Counted from the stretch's first letter, positions 25,565 to 36,457 are shown. The stretch is 64,000 bases of DNA from Azorhizobium oxalatiphilum (GCF_014635325.1 NZ_BMCT01000001.1:1393743-1457742); one strand, 5' to 3'. Numbers and translations are program-made. The notes: generated from the sequence alone by a model not told the origin.

Positions 25565-26364
25565 GCGAGCGCACTTTGTCGCCGGGCAACATCGCCCTCT
25601 CGGCCTTTTCGGTCATCGTGCTGTTCGTGCTGGTGGCGCCGATCCTCGTGATCGTGCTGGTGTCCTTCACGCCGGGCGATCTGATGCAGTTCCCGCCGCA
25701 GGGCTTCTCCCTGCGCTGGTACCAGCGCTATTTCGAGGATCCGCAATGGCAGTCGGCCACCGCGCTCAGCTTCCTGGTAGCGGGGCTCACGGCGGTGTTC
25801 TCGCTGGTGCTGGGTTTCCTCACCTCGCTGGCGCTGGTGCGCGGGCGCTTTCCGGGCAAGAACGCGCTGCGCATCTTCCTCATGAGCCCGCTCATCATCC
25901 CGAAGATCATCGTCGCGGTGGGGCTCTATTTTCTCTATGTGCGCATGCGCATCCTCGGCACCACCTTCGGGCTGGTGGCGGCGCATACGCTCATCGCCAT
26001 GCCTTATGTGGTGATGATCCTGTCCGCCGCATTGTTCGGCTTCGACCGGCGGCTGGAATGGGCGGCGCGCAATCTCGGCGCCTCGCCGCTGAAGACGCTC
26101 TGGCACGTGACGCTGCCGTTGCTGCGGCCGGCCATCATCTCGGCCGCGCTGTTCGCCTTCATCGCCTCGTTCGACGACATCATCCTCAGCCTGTTCCTCA
26201 CCAAGCTCTCCGCGCCCACCCTGCCGCGCCAGATCTGGGTGAACGTGCAGCAGGTGATCGATCCCACCATCGCGGCGGTGTCCACCCTGATGACGCTGAT
26301 CTCGGTGCTGGGCCTGTGGCTGGTGGCGCTGATCCAGCGCATGGCGGCGCGCGGGGCCAGATAG
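25561..26364 (+). CDS. ABC importer permease (PotC-like)
   Basis: A 267-residue inner-membrane permease, the partner of the preceding PotB-like subunit. The first helix is at residues 10-35. The EAA loop reads RRLEWAARNLGASPLKTLWHVTLPLLRPAI and the typical ASFDDIILSLFLT follows. It starts within the stop of the previous gene (ATGA overlap), so production is coupled. It is the last importer gene; the GntR regulator starts 120 bases later. Confidence 0.94.
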   Translation: MSERTLSPGNIALSAFSVIVLFVLVAPILVIVLVSFTPGDLMQFPPQGFSLRWYQRYFEDPQWQSATALSFLVAGLTAVFSLVLGFLTSLALVRGRFPGKNALRIFLMSPLIIPKIIVAVGLYFLYVRMRILGTTFGLVAAHTLIAMPYVVMILSAALFGFDRRLEWAARNLGASPLKTLWHVTLPLLRPAIISAALFAFIASFDDIILSLFLTKLSAPTLPRQIWVNVQQVIDPTIAAVSTLMTLISVLGLWLVALIQRMAARGAR

Positions 26365-26484
26365 GGACAGGGCAGGGGCGGGCGCTTTGGCCTCACGCGG
26401 AAGTTGAATGCACCTGCTAGAATGGTTCAAGGATTCGGGCTCTGACAGGGCCTTCAGGGTTTTCAAAGGGCAAAGCCGGACGGC

Positions 26485-27150
26485 ATGAACGACGAGACGG
26501 AACTTCTTCAGGCGGTGCAGCGCGAGCCCGTGGTCAAGCACGTCCATCGCGAGCTGCGGCGCGCCATTCTGCAAGGCCGCTTCCCGCCGGACTCCCGCCT
26601 CGTGGAAACATCGCTTGCCAAGACGTTGAACGTCAGCCGTACCCCGGTGCGCGAGGCCATCTCCAAGCTGGAGATCGAGGGCCTGGTGCGGCGGCTGCGC
26701 GGTGGCGGCGTGGTGGTGGAGGATACGTCCGCCCGCCTGTCCGAGGTGGTGATCCTGCGGCAGGCGCTGGAAGGGGCGGCGGTGCGCCTTGCCTGCACGC
26801 GGGCAAGCGATGCGGAGCTGGACGCCCTTCTGGCCGCCAGCGAGGAAGCCTCGCAGAGCGTGCCCACCGGCAGCGTGCGCCTGCGCTCGGAGCTGGATCG
26901 CGAGTTCCATCTGCGCATCGCCCAGATGTCTCACAGCGTGCGGCTGGTGAGCCTGATCGAGGAATTCTACGAATATTCCTACAGCGAGCTGGCCCCCGGC
27001 AGCGGGCCGGCCGATCTCGATCTCCTGCAGCACCAGCACATTGCGGTTGCCCGCGCGCTGAAAGCCCGGGACGAGGCCGCCGCCGAGGCCGCCATCCGCA
27101 CCCATCTCGACACGGTGCTGAAGATCGTGCGCAAGCGCGTGGGCGAATAG
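26485..27150 (+). CDS. GntR-family regulator, FCD (FadR) subgroup
   Basis: A 221-residue regulator: winged HTH at residues 15-82 (HRELRRAILQGRFPPDSRL, LAKTLNVSRTPVREAISKLE) and an all-helical FCD ligand domain from about 90 to 215, with metal-binding-type residues in ELDREFHLRIAQMSHS and a C-terminal HLDTVLKIV. FCD regulators usually repress a neighbouring catabolic operon and release DNA on binding an acidic metabolite. Candidate operators are the CTGCATGCAG palindromes at 18714 and 20768. No exact copy is present in its own 120-base upstream region. Confidence 0.92.
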   Translation: MNDETELLQAVQREPVVKHVHRELRRAILQGRFPPDSRLVETSLAKTLNVSRTPVREAISKLEIEGLVRRLRGGGVVVEDTSARLSEVVILRQALEGAAVRLACTRASDAELDALLAASEEASQSVPTGSVRLRSELDREFHLRIAQMSHSVRLVSLIEEFYEYSYSELAPGSGPADLDLLQHQHIAVARALKARDEAAAEAAIRTHLDTVLKIVRKRVGE

Positions 27151-27354
27151 GCCCGCTTCCCCTCCCTTTCCGAGCTGAGCTGGCGTTCACCACCCCGTGA
27201 GGGCGGTGGCGCGGGAACAAAGCTCGACTGTTGCGCGTTTGGTTCCGTTTCGCCGTGCGGGAGGGGGTATTCCTTTCCGTGCTTCCACCGATCTTTGCTT
27301 TGTCCGCCCTGTGCCCGTTCGGCCCCTGGCGCAAACGCATCCCGATGGGGGCTT

Positions 27355-29526
27355 ATGAACCTGCAGCAACAGCCGGATGGCACCGAAGAACCGCTGTTCG
27401 AGATCAGCTCTTACGGCCCGCCCTCGCGACCGCGTGGCACCCTGAAGCAGGGGGATGCCTTCGCCGTCTTCGATCTCTATGGCGACATGGGCGTCTCGCC
27501 CGGCACGCCGGACGGGCTCTACCATCAGGACACGCGGCATCTGTCGCACTGGTCGCTGAAGATCGAGGGCCGCGAGCCCCTGTTCCTCGGCTCGACCATT
27601 CTGGATGGCAATGCGGGCCTCGCGGTCGATCTCACCAATCCCGACGTGATGGTGGATGGGCGCAACCAATTGCCCAAGGACACGCTGCACGTGGTGCGCC
27701 TGTTCTTCCTCTGGCAGGAGGCGGCGCATGAGCGCTGCTCGATCCAGAATTACGGCAGCGAGCCGGTGGACGTGGTGTTCACCTATGAATTCGACAATGA
27801 TTTCATCGATCTGTTCGAGGCGCGCGGGGCCAGGCGCGCCAACCGCGGCACGCTGAAGGAGCCGGTCATCGCGGACGGCCGGGTGCAGCTCGGCTATCGC
27901 GGGCTCGACGGGGTGGAGTGCCACACCGAGATCGAGTTCCGCCCCAAGCCCACGCACCTCAGGGCCCGCAGCGCCGAATTCGTGCTCCAGCTGGCGCCGG
28001 GCGAGCGCACCTCGCTGTTCGCCACCATCGCCACCAGGGCCAATCCCGAGCGGATGAAGCGGCCCTTCCTCCAGAGCTTCCAGCGCGCCTGCCGCTCCGC
28101 ACGCACCATCCGCGCGGGCATGGCCGAGGTGGTGACATCCAGCTCGCATGTGAATGATGTGCTGGAACGCTCCGCCGCCGATCTCGGCATGCTGCTAACG
28201 CAGACGCCGCAGGGGCTTTATCCCTATGCCGGCATTCCCTGGTACTCCACGACCTTCGGCCGCGACGGCCTGCTGACCGCGCTCAGCATGCTGTGGGCAG
28301 ACCCGGCCATCGCCAAGGGGGTGCTGCTGCGTCTGGCCGCCTTGCAGGCAAAGAGCATCGATCCCGAGGCGGACGCCGAGCCCGGAAAGATCCTGCACGA
28401 GATGCGCGGCGGCGAGATGGCGCGGCTGAAGGAGGTGCCCTTCGCCCTCTATTACGGCAGCGTGGATTCCACGCCCTTGTTCGTGCTGCTGGCGGGGCGC
28501 TATTTCGAGCGCACGGGCGACGTGGCGACCTTGCGCACGCTCTGGCCCGCCATCCTCGCCGCGCTGGGCTGGATCAACGGTCCCGGCGACCGGGACAAGG
28601 ACGGCTTCCTCGAATATTACCGCGCCACCGACACCGGCCTCGCCAATCAGGGCTGGAAGGATTCCTTCGACTCCATCTTCCATGCGGATGGCCGGCTGGC
28701 GGAAGGGCCGATCGCTCTGGTGGAGGTGCAGGCCTATGTGCATGCCGCCAAGCTCTCCGTGGCGGTGGCGGCGCAGGCTTTGGGCGAGACGGAACTCTCC
28801 GCCCGCCTGCGGTTCGAGGCGGCGACGCTGGCCGAGCGGTTCGAGCAGCATTTCTGGTGCGGTGATATCGGCACCTATGCGGTGGCCCTCGATGGGCAGA
28901 AGCGCCCCTGCAAGGTGGCCACCTCCAACCCCGGCCATGCGCTGTTCTCAGGCATCGTGCAGCCGGATCGCGCGGCCTCGGTCATCGGACGGCTGATGGA
29001 CAAGGACGGCGCGTCGGGCTGGGGCATCCGCACCATGGCGCGGGGCGAGGCGCGCTATAATCCCATGTCCTATCACAACGGCTCCATCTGGCCGCACGAC
29101 AATGCGGTGGCAGCGCTGGGCATGGCCCAGTACGGCCACACCGATGCGGCGGTGAGCGTGCTGGAAGCCATGCTGGATGCGGGCTGCAGCATGTCGCTGG
29201 GACGCCTGCCTGAACTCTATTGCGGCTTCCGCCGCCGCAAGGGGCGGGGGCCGACGCTCTATCCGGTGGCCTGCGCACCGCAGGCCTGGGCGAGCGCCAC
29301 CGTGTTTGCCTGCGTGCAGGCCTGTCTCGGCATCGATTTCCGGGCCGAGGCGGAGGAGGTGATTTTCCGCCGCCCCCGCCTGCCGCGCAACATCGACGAA
29401 CTGACCATCCGCAATCTTCGGGTGGGCCGAACCGAACTCGACGTGACCGTGCAGCGCCGTGGCGCGGACGTGTCCGTGGGCGTGGATCGTCGCATCGGCG
29501 ACGGGCAGGCCATTGTCCTGCTGTGA
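27355..29526 (+). CDS. Amylo-alpha-1,6-glucosidase-like glycogen-debranching-type enzyme
   Basis: A 723-residue cytoplasmic protein. Residues about 15-230 form the GDE N-terminal beta domain (KQGDAFAVFDLYGDMG, GLYHQDTRHLSHWSLK), and the rest is an (alpha/alpha)6 glycosidase barrel with PYAGIPWYSTTFGRDGLLTALSML, GWKDSFDSIFHADG and YHNGSIWPHDNAVAALG. The ATG at 27355 follows GGGGG with suitable spacing. Related proteins in rhizobia sit beside family-4 glycosyltransferases and are thought to act on alpha-glucans. The same pairing occurs here with the glycosyltransferase at 31997-33055, separated by a PRC-barrel and an MFS gene. Substrate specificity is not proven. Confidence 0.88.
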   Translation: MNLQQQPDGTEEPLFEISSYGPPSRPRGTLKQGDAFAVFDLYGDMGVSPGTPDGLYHQDTRHLSHWSLKIEGREPLFLGSTILDGNAGLAVDLTNPDVMVDGRNQLPKDTLHVVRLFFLWQEAAHERCSIQNYGSEPVDVVFTYEFDNDFIDLFEARGARRANRGTLKEPVIADGRVQLGYRGLDGVECHTEIEFRPKPTHLRARSAEFVLQLAPGERTSLFATIATRANPERMKRPFLQSFQRACRSARTIRAGMAEVVTSSSHVNDVLERSAADLGMLLTQTPQGLYPYAGIPWYSTTFGRDGLLTALSMLWADPAIAKGVLLRLAALQAKSIDPEADAEPGKILHEMRGGEMARLKEVPFALYYGSVDSTPLFVLLAGRYFERTGDVATLRTLWPAILAALGWINGPGDRDKDGFLEYYRATDTGLANQGWKDSFDSIFHADGRLAEGPIALVEVQAYVHAAKLSVAVAAQALGETELSARLRFEAATLAERFEQHFWCGDIGTYAVALDGQKRPCKVATSNPGHALFSGIVQPDRAASVIGRLMDKDGASGWGIRTMARGEARYNPMSYHNGSIWPHDNAVAALGMAQYGHTDAAVSVLEAMLDAGCSMSLGRLPELYCGFRRRKGRGPTLYPVACAPQAWASATVFACVQACLGIDFRAEAEEVIFRRPRLPRNIDELTIRNLRVGRTELDVTVQRRGADVSVGVDRRIGDGQAIVLL

Positions 29527-29586
29527 GGAGCGGCCGTGGGGGGCGGCTCCGCAGCACCAGTCATCAAACGGGGGAGTAATCTCAAG

Positions 29587-30606
29587 ATGAACGCCATCAC
29601 GCGCGGGCTGCGGCCCGCTGTCCTTGTCCTTGCAGGGGCTTCGTTCGCGGGCGCGGCCCTGATGTCTCCGGTGCTGGCGCAGGCTCCCGCGCCGGAGACG
29701 CCGCAACAGGCCACGCCTCCCGCCGCGCCCGCACCGGCACCCGCCAGCCCGCCGGCTCCCGCTCCGGCCGCTCAGGCGCCTGCTGCGTCCCCGCCTGCCG
29801 CCAATGCGCCGGCCGCCGCGCCGCCTCCGGCAGCGAGCGCCCAGCCGAACCCGGCGCCCGCACCGCCCCCGGCGAACCCGCCGGCCGCAACGGCGGCACC
29901 TGCCGCGCCTCCAGTTCCGACGCCTCCGCAGGCGGCCGAGAACGCCACCGAGACACCCGCCATGGTGATCGAAGGCGGGGCGGCCGATACCCTGCTGGGC
30001 AAGCCCGTGCAGAGCGCCAATGGCGAGGATATGGGCCGCATCGTGGATGTGGTGATCGACCGCGCGGGTGTGCTGCGCGCCGTCATCATCGATTTCGGCG
30101 GCTTCCTCGGCGTCGGCAGCCGCAAGATCGCCGTGGACTGGCGCGTGCTGCATTTCCCCAAGGATGGCGCCATGGACCGCGTGGTGGCCGAGCTTCAGCG
30201 CAACCAACTGCGCTCCGCGCCGGCCTTCAAGGCGGGTGAGCCCATGGTGGTGGTGGGCCGCGCGGAAGGGGCAGGGCCGAGGTCCGCGCCGCCTGCGGCC
30301 GCTCAGCCTGCCGCTCCCGCTGCCGCTGCCCCGGCCGCCCCGCAGGCGCCGGCCCAGCCTCCGGTGGCACAGGGTGCGCCTTCCATGCCACCGGCTGCTG
30401 CCGGGGCGACCCCGCAGCCGGCTCCGGCTGCTGCGGCACCCGCCAAGCCTGCCGAGGTCAAGCCGGCCGAAGTCAAGCCGCAGGAAGCCACGCCCACGCC
30501 GCCGCCGGCCGCTGCTTCGGCGCCTGCGCCAGCGCCCGCCGCCGCGACTCCGCCGCAGGGGGCACCGCCGCCTGCGCCACCCGCCGATGCTGCGCCGAAG
30601 AACTGA
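29587..30606 (+). CDS. Secreted Pro/Ala-rich PRC-barrel protein
   Basis: A 339-residue exported protein. The signal peptide ends about residue 31 (PVLA before QAP). Residues 32-120 and 222-339 are low-complexity Pro/Ala/Gln sequence, and a single PRC-barrel lies at about 125-220 (LLGKPVQSANGEDMGRIVDVVID, LRAVIIDFGGFLGVGSRKIAVDW). PRC-barrel proteins of alphaproteobacteria are often periplasmic and linked to envelope or stress functions. The flexible arms suggest spanning of the periplasm or wall, but that is inference. The start has GGGGGAG about ten bases upstream. It follows the glucosidase by 60 bases and precedes the MFS gene by 37. Confidence 0.87.
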   Translation: MNAITRGLRPAVLVLAGASFAGAALMSPVLAQAPAPETPQQATPPAAPAPAPASPPAPAPAAQAPAASPPAANAPAAAPPPAASAQPNPAPAPPPANPPAATAAPAAPPVPTPPQAAENATETPAMVIEGGAADTLLGKPVQSANGEDMGRIVDVVIDRAGVLRAVIIDFGGFLGVGSRKIAVDWRVLHFPKDGAMDRVVAELQRNQLRSAPAFKAGEPMVVVGRAEGAGPRSAPPAAAQPAAPAAAAPAAPQAPAQPPVAQGAPSMPPAAAGATPQPAPAAAAPAKPAEVKPAEVKPQEATPTPPPAAASAPAPAPAAATPPQGAPPPAPPADAAPKN

Positions 30607-30643
30607 CCTGCATCAGCCCCAGACGGAGGAGGAACGGCCGACC

Positions 30644-31909
30644 GTGTCCGCGCCGGAACAGAACCCGCGTCCCCAGATGACGCCCTCGGCCGATCCGCCT
30701 GCGGCCGAACCGTCCCTGCGCAGCCGCCGGGGGCTGGACTGGTTCGTGTTCTGCGTGGCGGACATCCAGACCGGCTTCGGCCCGTTCGTGGCGGTGTTCC
30801 TCACCACCCAGAAATGGACCCAGCTCGACATCGGGCTGGTGCTCACCATCAGCGGCCTCGTCAGCCTCGTGGGCCAGATCCCCATCGGCGCCATGGTGGA
30901 CCGGGTGCGCTCCATCCGCCGCACGGCCATCTTCGCGCTGCTGGCCATCGGGCTCAGCGCCATATTGTTCGCGGGCTGGCCGGACTTCGCGGTGGTGATG
31001 GGCTCGCGCATCCTGCATGCGGCGGCCAGCTGCGTGCTGGGCCTGTGCCTCGTCTCCATGAGCCTCGGCCTCGTGGGGGCAGGGGGCATGAGCGCGCGGC
31101 TCGGCCGCAATGCCGCCTTCGCCTCGGCGGGCACGGGCGTGGCCGCACTGACCATGGGCGCGCTCGGCTATTACGTCTCCAGCCAGGCGGTGTTCTTCAT
31201 GGCGGCGGCCCTCGTCGCCCCGGCGCTTTATGCGCTGACCTGCATCGATGCGCGGGAAATCCGCCTGCCAGCGCGGGACGAGGCGGCGGACAAGCGCGGC
31301 TGGCGGGAGACGCTGCGCGGCGTGCTGGGGCTGGCGAAGAACCGGCCGCTGCTGATCTTCTGCGCCTGCGTGGTGCTGTTTCACCTCGCCAATGCGGCCA
31401 TGCTGCCGCTGGCTGCCAGCATGCTGACCCTGCGTTCCTCGCAGGCGGCCACCGTCATGGTGGCGGCGGCGATGGTGGTGCCGCAATTCACCGTCACCGT
31501 GCTCTCGCCGCTGGTGGGCATCGCCGCCCAGAAATTCGGGCGGCGGCCGCTGCTGATCATCGGCTTTGCAGCGCTGGCGGTGCGCGGTGTGTGCTTCGCC
31601 TGGACCTCCGAGCCCTATCTGCTGGTGGCAATCCAGGTTCTGGACGGCGTGTCCGCCGCCGTGCTGGGCGTGCTGGTGCCGCTCACGGTGTCCGATCTGG
31701 CGCGGGGCAGCCATTTCAATCTGGCGCAGGGCACGGTGGGCTGCGCCATGGGCATCGGCGCCTCCATCTCCACGGTGCTCAGCGGCTATGTGGCGGACAG
31801 CATGGGGGCCTATTCGGCCTTCGTGACGCTGGCCTGCGTGGCGGGCGTGGGCCTGGTCGTGGTGGCGCTGGTGATGCCTGAGACGCGCCCCGGGCCGGAG
31901 CGGGGATAG
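30644..31909 (+). CDS. Major facilitator superfamily transporter
   Basis: A 421-residue polytopic transporter with about 12 membrane segments. The GTG at 30644 has GGAGGAGGAAC upstream; an ATG at 30677 is an alternative. The MFS loop 2-3 motif appears as GAMVDRVRSIRR and the equivalent in the second half as IAAQKFGRRPLL. The N-terminal 30 residues are polar and Pro-rich. A strong terminator follows directly. Substrate unknown; the export direction is only suggested by the drug-efflux-like layout. Confidence 0.9.
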   Translation: MSAPEQNPRPQMTPSADPPAAEPSLRSRRGLDWFVFCVADIQTGFGPFVAVFLTTQKWTQLDIGLVLTISGLVSLVGQIPIGAMVDRVRSIRRTAIFALLAIGLSAILFAGWPDFAVVMGSRILHAAASCVLGLCLVSMSLGLVGAGGMSARLGRNAAFASAGTGVAALTMGALGYYVSSQAVFFMAAALVAPALYALTCIDAREIRLPARDEAADKRGWRETLRGVLGLAKNRPLLIFCACVVLFHLANAAMLPLAASMLTLRSSQAATVMVAAAMVVPQFTVTVLSPLVGIAAQKFGRRPLLIIGFAALAVRGVCFAWTSEPYLLVAIQVLDGVSAAVLGVLVPLTVSDLARGSHFNLAQGTVGCAMGIGASISTVLSGYVADSMGAYSAFVTLACVAGVGLVVVALVMPETRPGPERG

Positions 31910-31937
31910 CCGCAAGCCAGAACGGAGCAATAAAAGA

Positions 31938-31972
31938 GGCGGCCGGGATATCCCGGCCGCCTGTCTTTTTTT
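31938..31972. terminator. Strong bidirectional intrinsic terminator
   Basis: A perfect 24-base palindrome with 12-bp arms (GGCGGCCGGGAT and its complement) is followed by TGTCTTTTTTT on the plus strand and preceded by AATAAAAGA, which reads TCTTTTATT on the minus strand. It ends the MFS gene on the plus strand and probably the convergent glycosyltransferase gene on the minus strand. Confidence 0.9.
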
Positions 31973-31996
31973 GCGTGCCCGCGTGGGTGGCCCGCC

Positions 31997-33055
31997 TTAG
32001 CGGGCGGCCACCAGATGCGGGCGCATGCGGCCGCTGTCGGCGAGGCGGCGGTAGAGGCCGAGATACTGCTCGGCCATGCGCCGGGCACTGAACCGCTCCT
32101 CGAAGCGGCGGCGGATGTTTTCGCGGGAAAGCTGGGGCAGGTCGCGCACGGCGCCGGCCGCACTGATCTCATCCTCCACCACGAAGCCGGTGACGCCGTT
32201 CTCCACCACCTCCGGTACGGAGCCGCGATTGTAGGCAATGACCGGGGTGCCGCAGGCCATGGCTTCGATCATGACGAGGCCGAAGGGCTCGGGCCAGTCG
32301 ATGGGCACCAGCAAAGCGTGGGCGCCGGACAGGAAGTCCGACTTCTGGTGATCCCCGATCTCGCCGATGAACTCGACGCCCTCGCCGCCGATGAGCGGAC
32401 GGATCTGCTCCTCGAAATAATCCTCGTCGGCGCGGTCGATCTTGGCCGCCACCTTCAGCTTCATGCCGCAGCGCTGGGCGATGCGGATGGCGCGGTCGAG
32501 CCGCTTCTCCGGCGAGATGCGGCCGAGGAAGGCAAGATAGCTCTGCTCGGTCTGCTTCGGTTCCAGCAGGCCGGCGGGCAGGCCGTGATGCACGGTTTCC
32601 ACCCAGTTGGCCATGGGCACCGGACGGCGCTGGGAATCCGAGATGGAGACCACCGGAATGTCCGAGAAGGTCTGGAACAGTGGCTGGTGCTCGGGCAGGT
32701 CGAGGCGTCCGTGCAGCGTTGTCACAAAGGGGGTGGATTGGCGCGACATCAGCGAAAACGGATAGTAATCCATATGGAAATGCATGATGTCGAACTCGCC
32801 GGCCCGGCGGTACACTTGCTCCACCATGGCCATATGCAGCGCGTTGGGATCGCGCACCGTACCGTCTAACCGCAGGGCGCGGGGCCACATGGCCTCGAGC
32901 TTTGCAGACGTTACGGAATCTCCGCTGGCGAACAGGGTGACTTCATGGCCGAGAGCCACGAGTTCCTCCGTCAACCAGGACACAACACGTTCGGTGCCCC
33001 CGTACAGCGTAGGCGGCACGGCTTCGGTCAGCGGGGCGATCTGTGCGATTTTCAT
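31997..33055 (-). CDS. Family-4 (GT4) glycosyltransferase
   Basis: A 352-residue GT-B enzyme. The N-terminal domain opens MKIAQIAPLTEAVPPTLYGGTERVVSWLTEEL, with the family Gly-Gly nucleotide-facing loop. The C-terminal donor-binding domain has YLAFLGRISPEKRLDRAI and the EX7E-type segment PEPFGLVMIEAMACGTPVIAYNRGSVPEVV. The ATG at 33055 was chosen because conserved text starts exactly there; the longer frame upstream has none. It is divergent from the ABC exporter at 33209. The link with the glucosidase at 27355 suggests alpha-glucan or surface-sugar metabolism. Confidence 0.92.
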   Translation of the reverse strand: MKIAQIAPLTEAVPPTLYGGTERVVSWLTEELVALGHEVTLFASGDSVTSAKLEAMWPRALRLDGTVRDPNALHMAMVEQVYRRAGEFDIMHFHMDYYPFSLMSRQSTPFVTTLHGRLDLPEHQPLFQTFSDIPVVSISDSQRRPVPMANWVETVHHGLPAGLLEPKQTEQSYLAFLGRISPEKRLDRAIRIAQRCGMKLKVAAKIDRADEDYFEEQIRPLIGGEGVEFIGEIGDHQKSDFLSGAHALLVPIDWPEPFGLVMIEAMACGTPVIAYNRGSVPEVVENGVTGFVVEDEISAAGAVRDLPQLSRENIRRRFEERFSARRMAEQYLGLYRRLADSGRMRPHLVAAR

Positions 33056-33208
33056 GAAACGAAAGCCCTTCGTCATAGTTAAGTTGACGGCCAGCCGATA
33101 ACGGTCAGACTGGATCGGAGTAGGCCAACCGATCTTGACAACAAGCACGGAAGGCAGGCCTTGTATCGCAATGCAGCATCCGCCCAATTGTTCCCGCGAA
33201 GCTCACGA

Positions 33209-35014
<1,806 letters not shown>

Positions 35015-35027
35015 GGTCCGATCGGGT

Positions 35028-35060
35028 CATCCGGCACGCGCCATGGCAGCGTGCCGGATG
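35028..35060. terminator. Hairpin after the ABC exporter gene
   Basis: Perfect 12-bp arms CATCCGGCACGC and GCGTGCCGGATG enclose a 9-base loop that itself contains part of a GCCATGGC palindrome. There is no T-run, so intrinsic termination is uncertain, but its place between convergent genes fits a transcript 3' end. Confidence 0.5.
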
Positions 35061-35094
35061 AGCGCTTCGCGTGTGAAGTGCCTTGGACCTGCGG

Positions 35095-35601
35095 CTAGCT
35101 CGGACCAGTGGCCTTGTTGCAATGTGCGGCGAGGCTCTGGACGGCTTCGAGCGCCCCCTTCGCGGTGAAGCTGGTCTCGTGGACGATCTTGCCGTTCACC
35201 CCGATCGATACGGCAATGCGTGATTGCGCGCCCATGAGCGCCTTGAGCGTATCCAGGGTGAGCGGTGAATTGGTCATCGAGTGACCTTTGCGATATTTCT
35301 CGCCGGCCGTGATGTTGGTCCATTCCTGAAGAATGGGGCCGCCATCAACACGGATGTTCAGCTTCGGAAACGAGAAGTTGAAGGTGTTCGCCGCCTTCGC
35401 GCTGACGTTCTGGGGGAACGCGAAAGACAGCATTCTTTTCGTGCCCTTGCATCGCACGGCGAGGGCGTAGCCGTCATTTTCGACCACGGCCATATAAACG
35501 CTGTCCTGAAATTCGCTGTTCTGTGCCTTGATCGTCCAATCCGCCGATGCGCTGAATGTAAATGCAAGCAATATAATAAAAGAAAGACCCGTACGGATCA
35601 T
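35095..35601 (-). CDS. Exported small protein of unrecognised family
   Basis: A 168-residue protein with a signal peptide (residues 1-20, ending SASA before DWTI) and GGGAGG ribosome site. The mature part is predicted mostly beta (YMAVVENDGYALAVRCKG, KLNIRVDGGP) and ends in a helix with FTAKGALEAVQSLAAHC. This C-terminal pattern recalls periplasmic TagO-like or IalB-like proteins, but the similarity is weak and I do not assign it. The first 60 bases (ATAATAAAAGAAAG region) are clearly richer in A+T than the neighbours, which could mean later acquisition. It stands alone between the ABC exporter and the aldolase. Confidence 0.7.
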   Translation of the reverse strand: MIRTGLSFIILLAFTFSASADWTIKAQNSEFQDSVYMAVVENDGYALAVRCKGTKRMLSFAFPQNVSAKAANTFNFSFPKLNIRVDGGPILQEWTNITAGEKYRKGHSMTNSPLTLDTLKALMGAQSRIAVSIGVNGKIVHETSFTAKGALEAVQSLAAHCNKATGPS

Positions 35602-35686
35602 GGCTCCCTCCCTTTGCCGGGAGGAAGCCTAGCCGTTTGTCGTCAGATCTTTCCAGCAGGAATATTCCGGGCGCGTCCCCAAGGTT

Positions 35687-36457
35687 TCAGGCGGCGGGCG
35701 CCTTTGCAGTCAGCGCCGTAGCCAGAGCGGCCTTCTTGGCGCGGGCCTGTTCCATCAGCCAGCTCTGGTCGGAGCCGCAGATGAAGGCGCTGTAGCCTTC
35801 CGCCGCCCGCTCCGGGATTTCCGCCGTGCCCGGCACGAACAGGCCGGCCGTGGTGCCCGCCGCCCGGCAGGCCCGGCCCACGGCCTTCACCGCCGCACCC
35901 ACCCGCGCATCCCCGGTGCCGGAGGCGCCCAGCGACAAGGCGAGATCCGCACGGCCCACGAACAGGCAGTCCACGCCGGGAACGGCGGCGATCTCGTCCA
36001 GCCGGTCCAGCGCCTCGGCATCCTCGATCTGGCACCAGACCGAGGTCTCGCCATCGGCCGCCGCCAGATAGGCCTCTGCCCCGCGCGTGCCGTAGCCGCC
36101 GGCGCGGTGGGAGGGCGAGAAGCCGCGCCGCCCGGCGTATTTGGCCGCCACCACCGCTGCGCGCGCCTCATCCGCCGAGCGCACATGGGGCACCACGATG
36201 CCGGTGGCACCCATATCGAGGCAGGCGGCGATGGGGGCGGGGTCGAGCCCCGCCACGCGCACCAGAACAGGAAGGTTGCCGGCGCGGCCGGCCAGGATCA
36301 TGCGGTCCAGTTCGCCGGGAGAGAAGGGGGCGTGCTCGGCGTCGATGACCACGCAGTCGAGCCCGCCCAGTGCGAGGATCTCCACGCTCTGGTAGGAGGC
36401 GGATTTCACGAAGGTGCCGAGCAGCGGCTCAGCAAGGCGTGCGCGGAAGGGGATCAT
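35687..36457 (-). CDS. HpcH/HpaI-family aldolase
   Basis: A 256-residue TIM-barrel class II aldolase/citrate-lyase-like enzyme. Motifs: LGTFVKSASYQSVEILALGG, VIDAEHAPFSPGELDR, GATGIVVPHVRSADEA with the metal-associated VWCQIEDAEALD (Glu/Asp) and VDCLFVGRADLALSLG. Family members cleave 4-hydroxy-2-oxo acids, such as 4-hydroxy-2-oxoheptanedioate, to pyruvate or oxaloacetate plus an aldehyde. The start codon directly follows the CoA-ligase stop (no spacing), so the two genes are one operon. Its place at the end of the HyuAB/HAAT block suggests that it acts late in that pathway. Confidence 0.93.
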   Translation of the reverse strand: MIPFRARLAEPLLGTFVKSASYQSVEILALGGLDCVVIDAEHAPFSPGELDRMILAGRAGNLPVLVRVAGLDPAPIAACLDMGATGIVVPHVRSADEARAAVVAAKYAGRRGFSPSHRAGGYGTRGAEAYLAAADGETSVWCQIEDAEALDRLDEIAAVPGVDCLFVGRADLALSLGASGTGDARVGAAVKAVGRACRAAGTTAGLFVPGTAEIPERAAEGYSAFICGSDQSWLMEQARAKKAALATALTAKAPAA

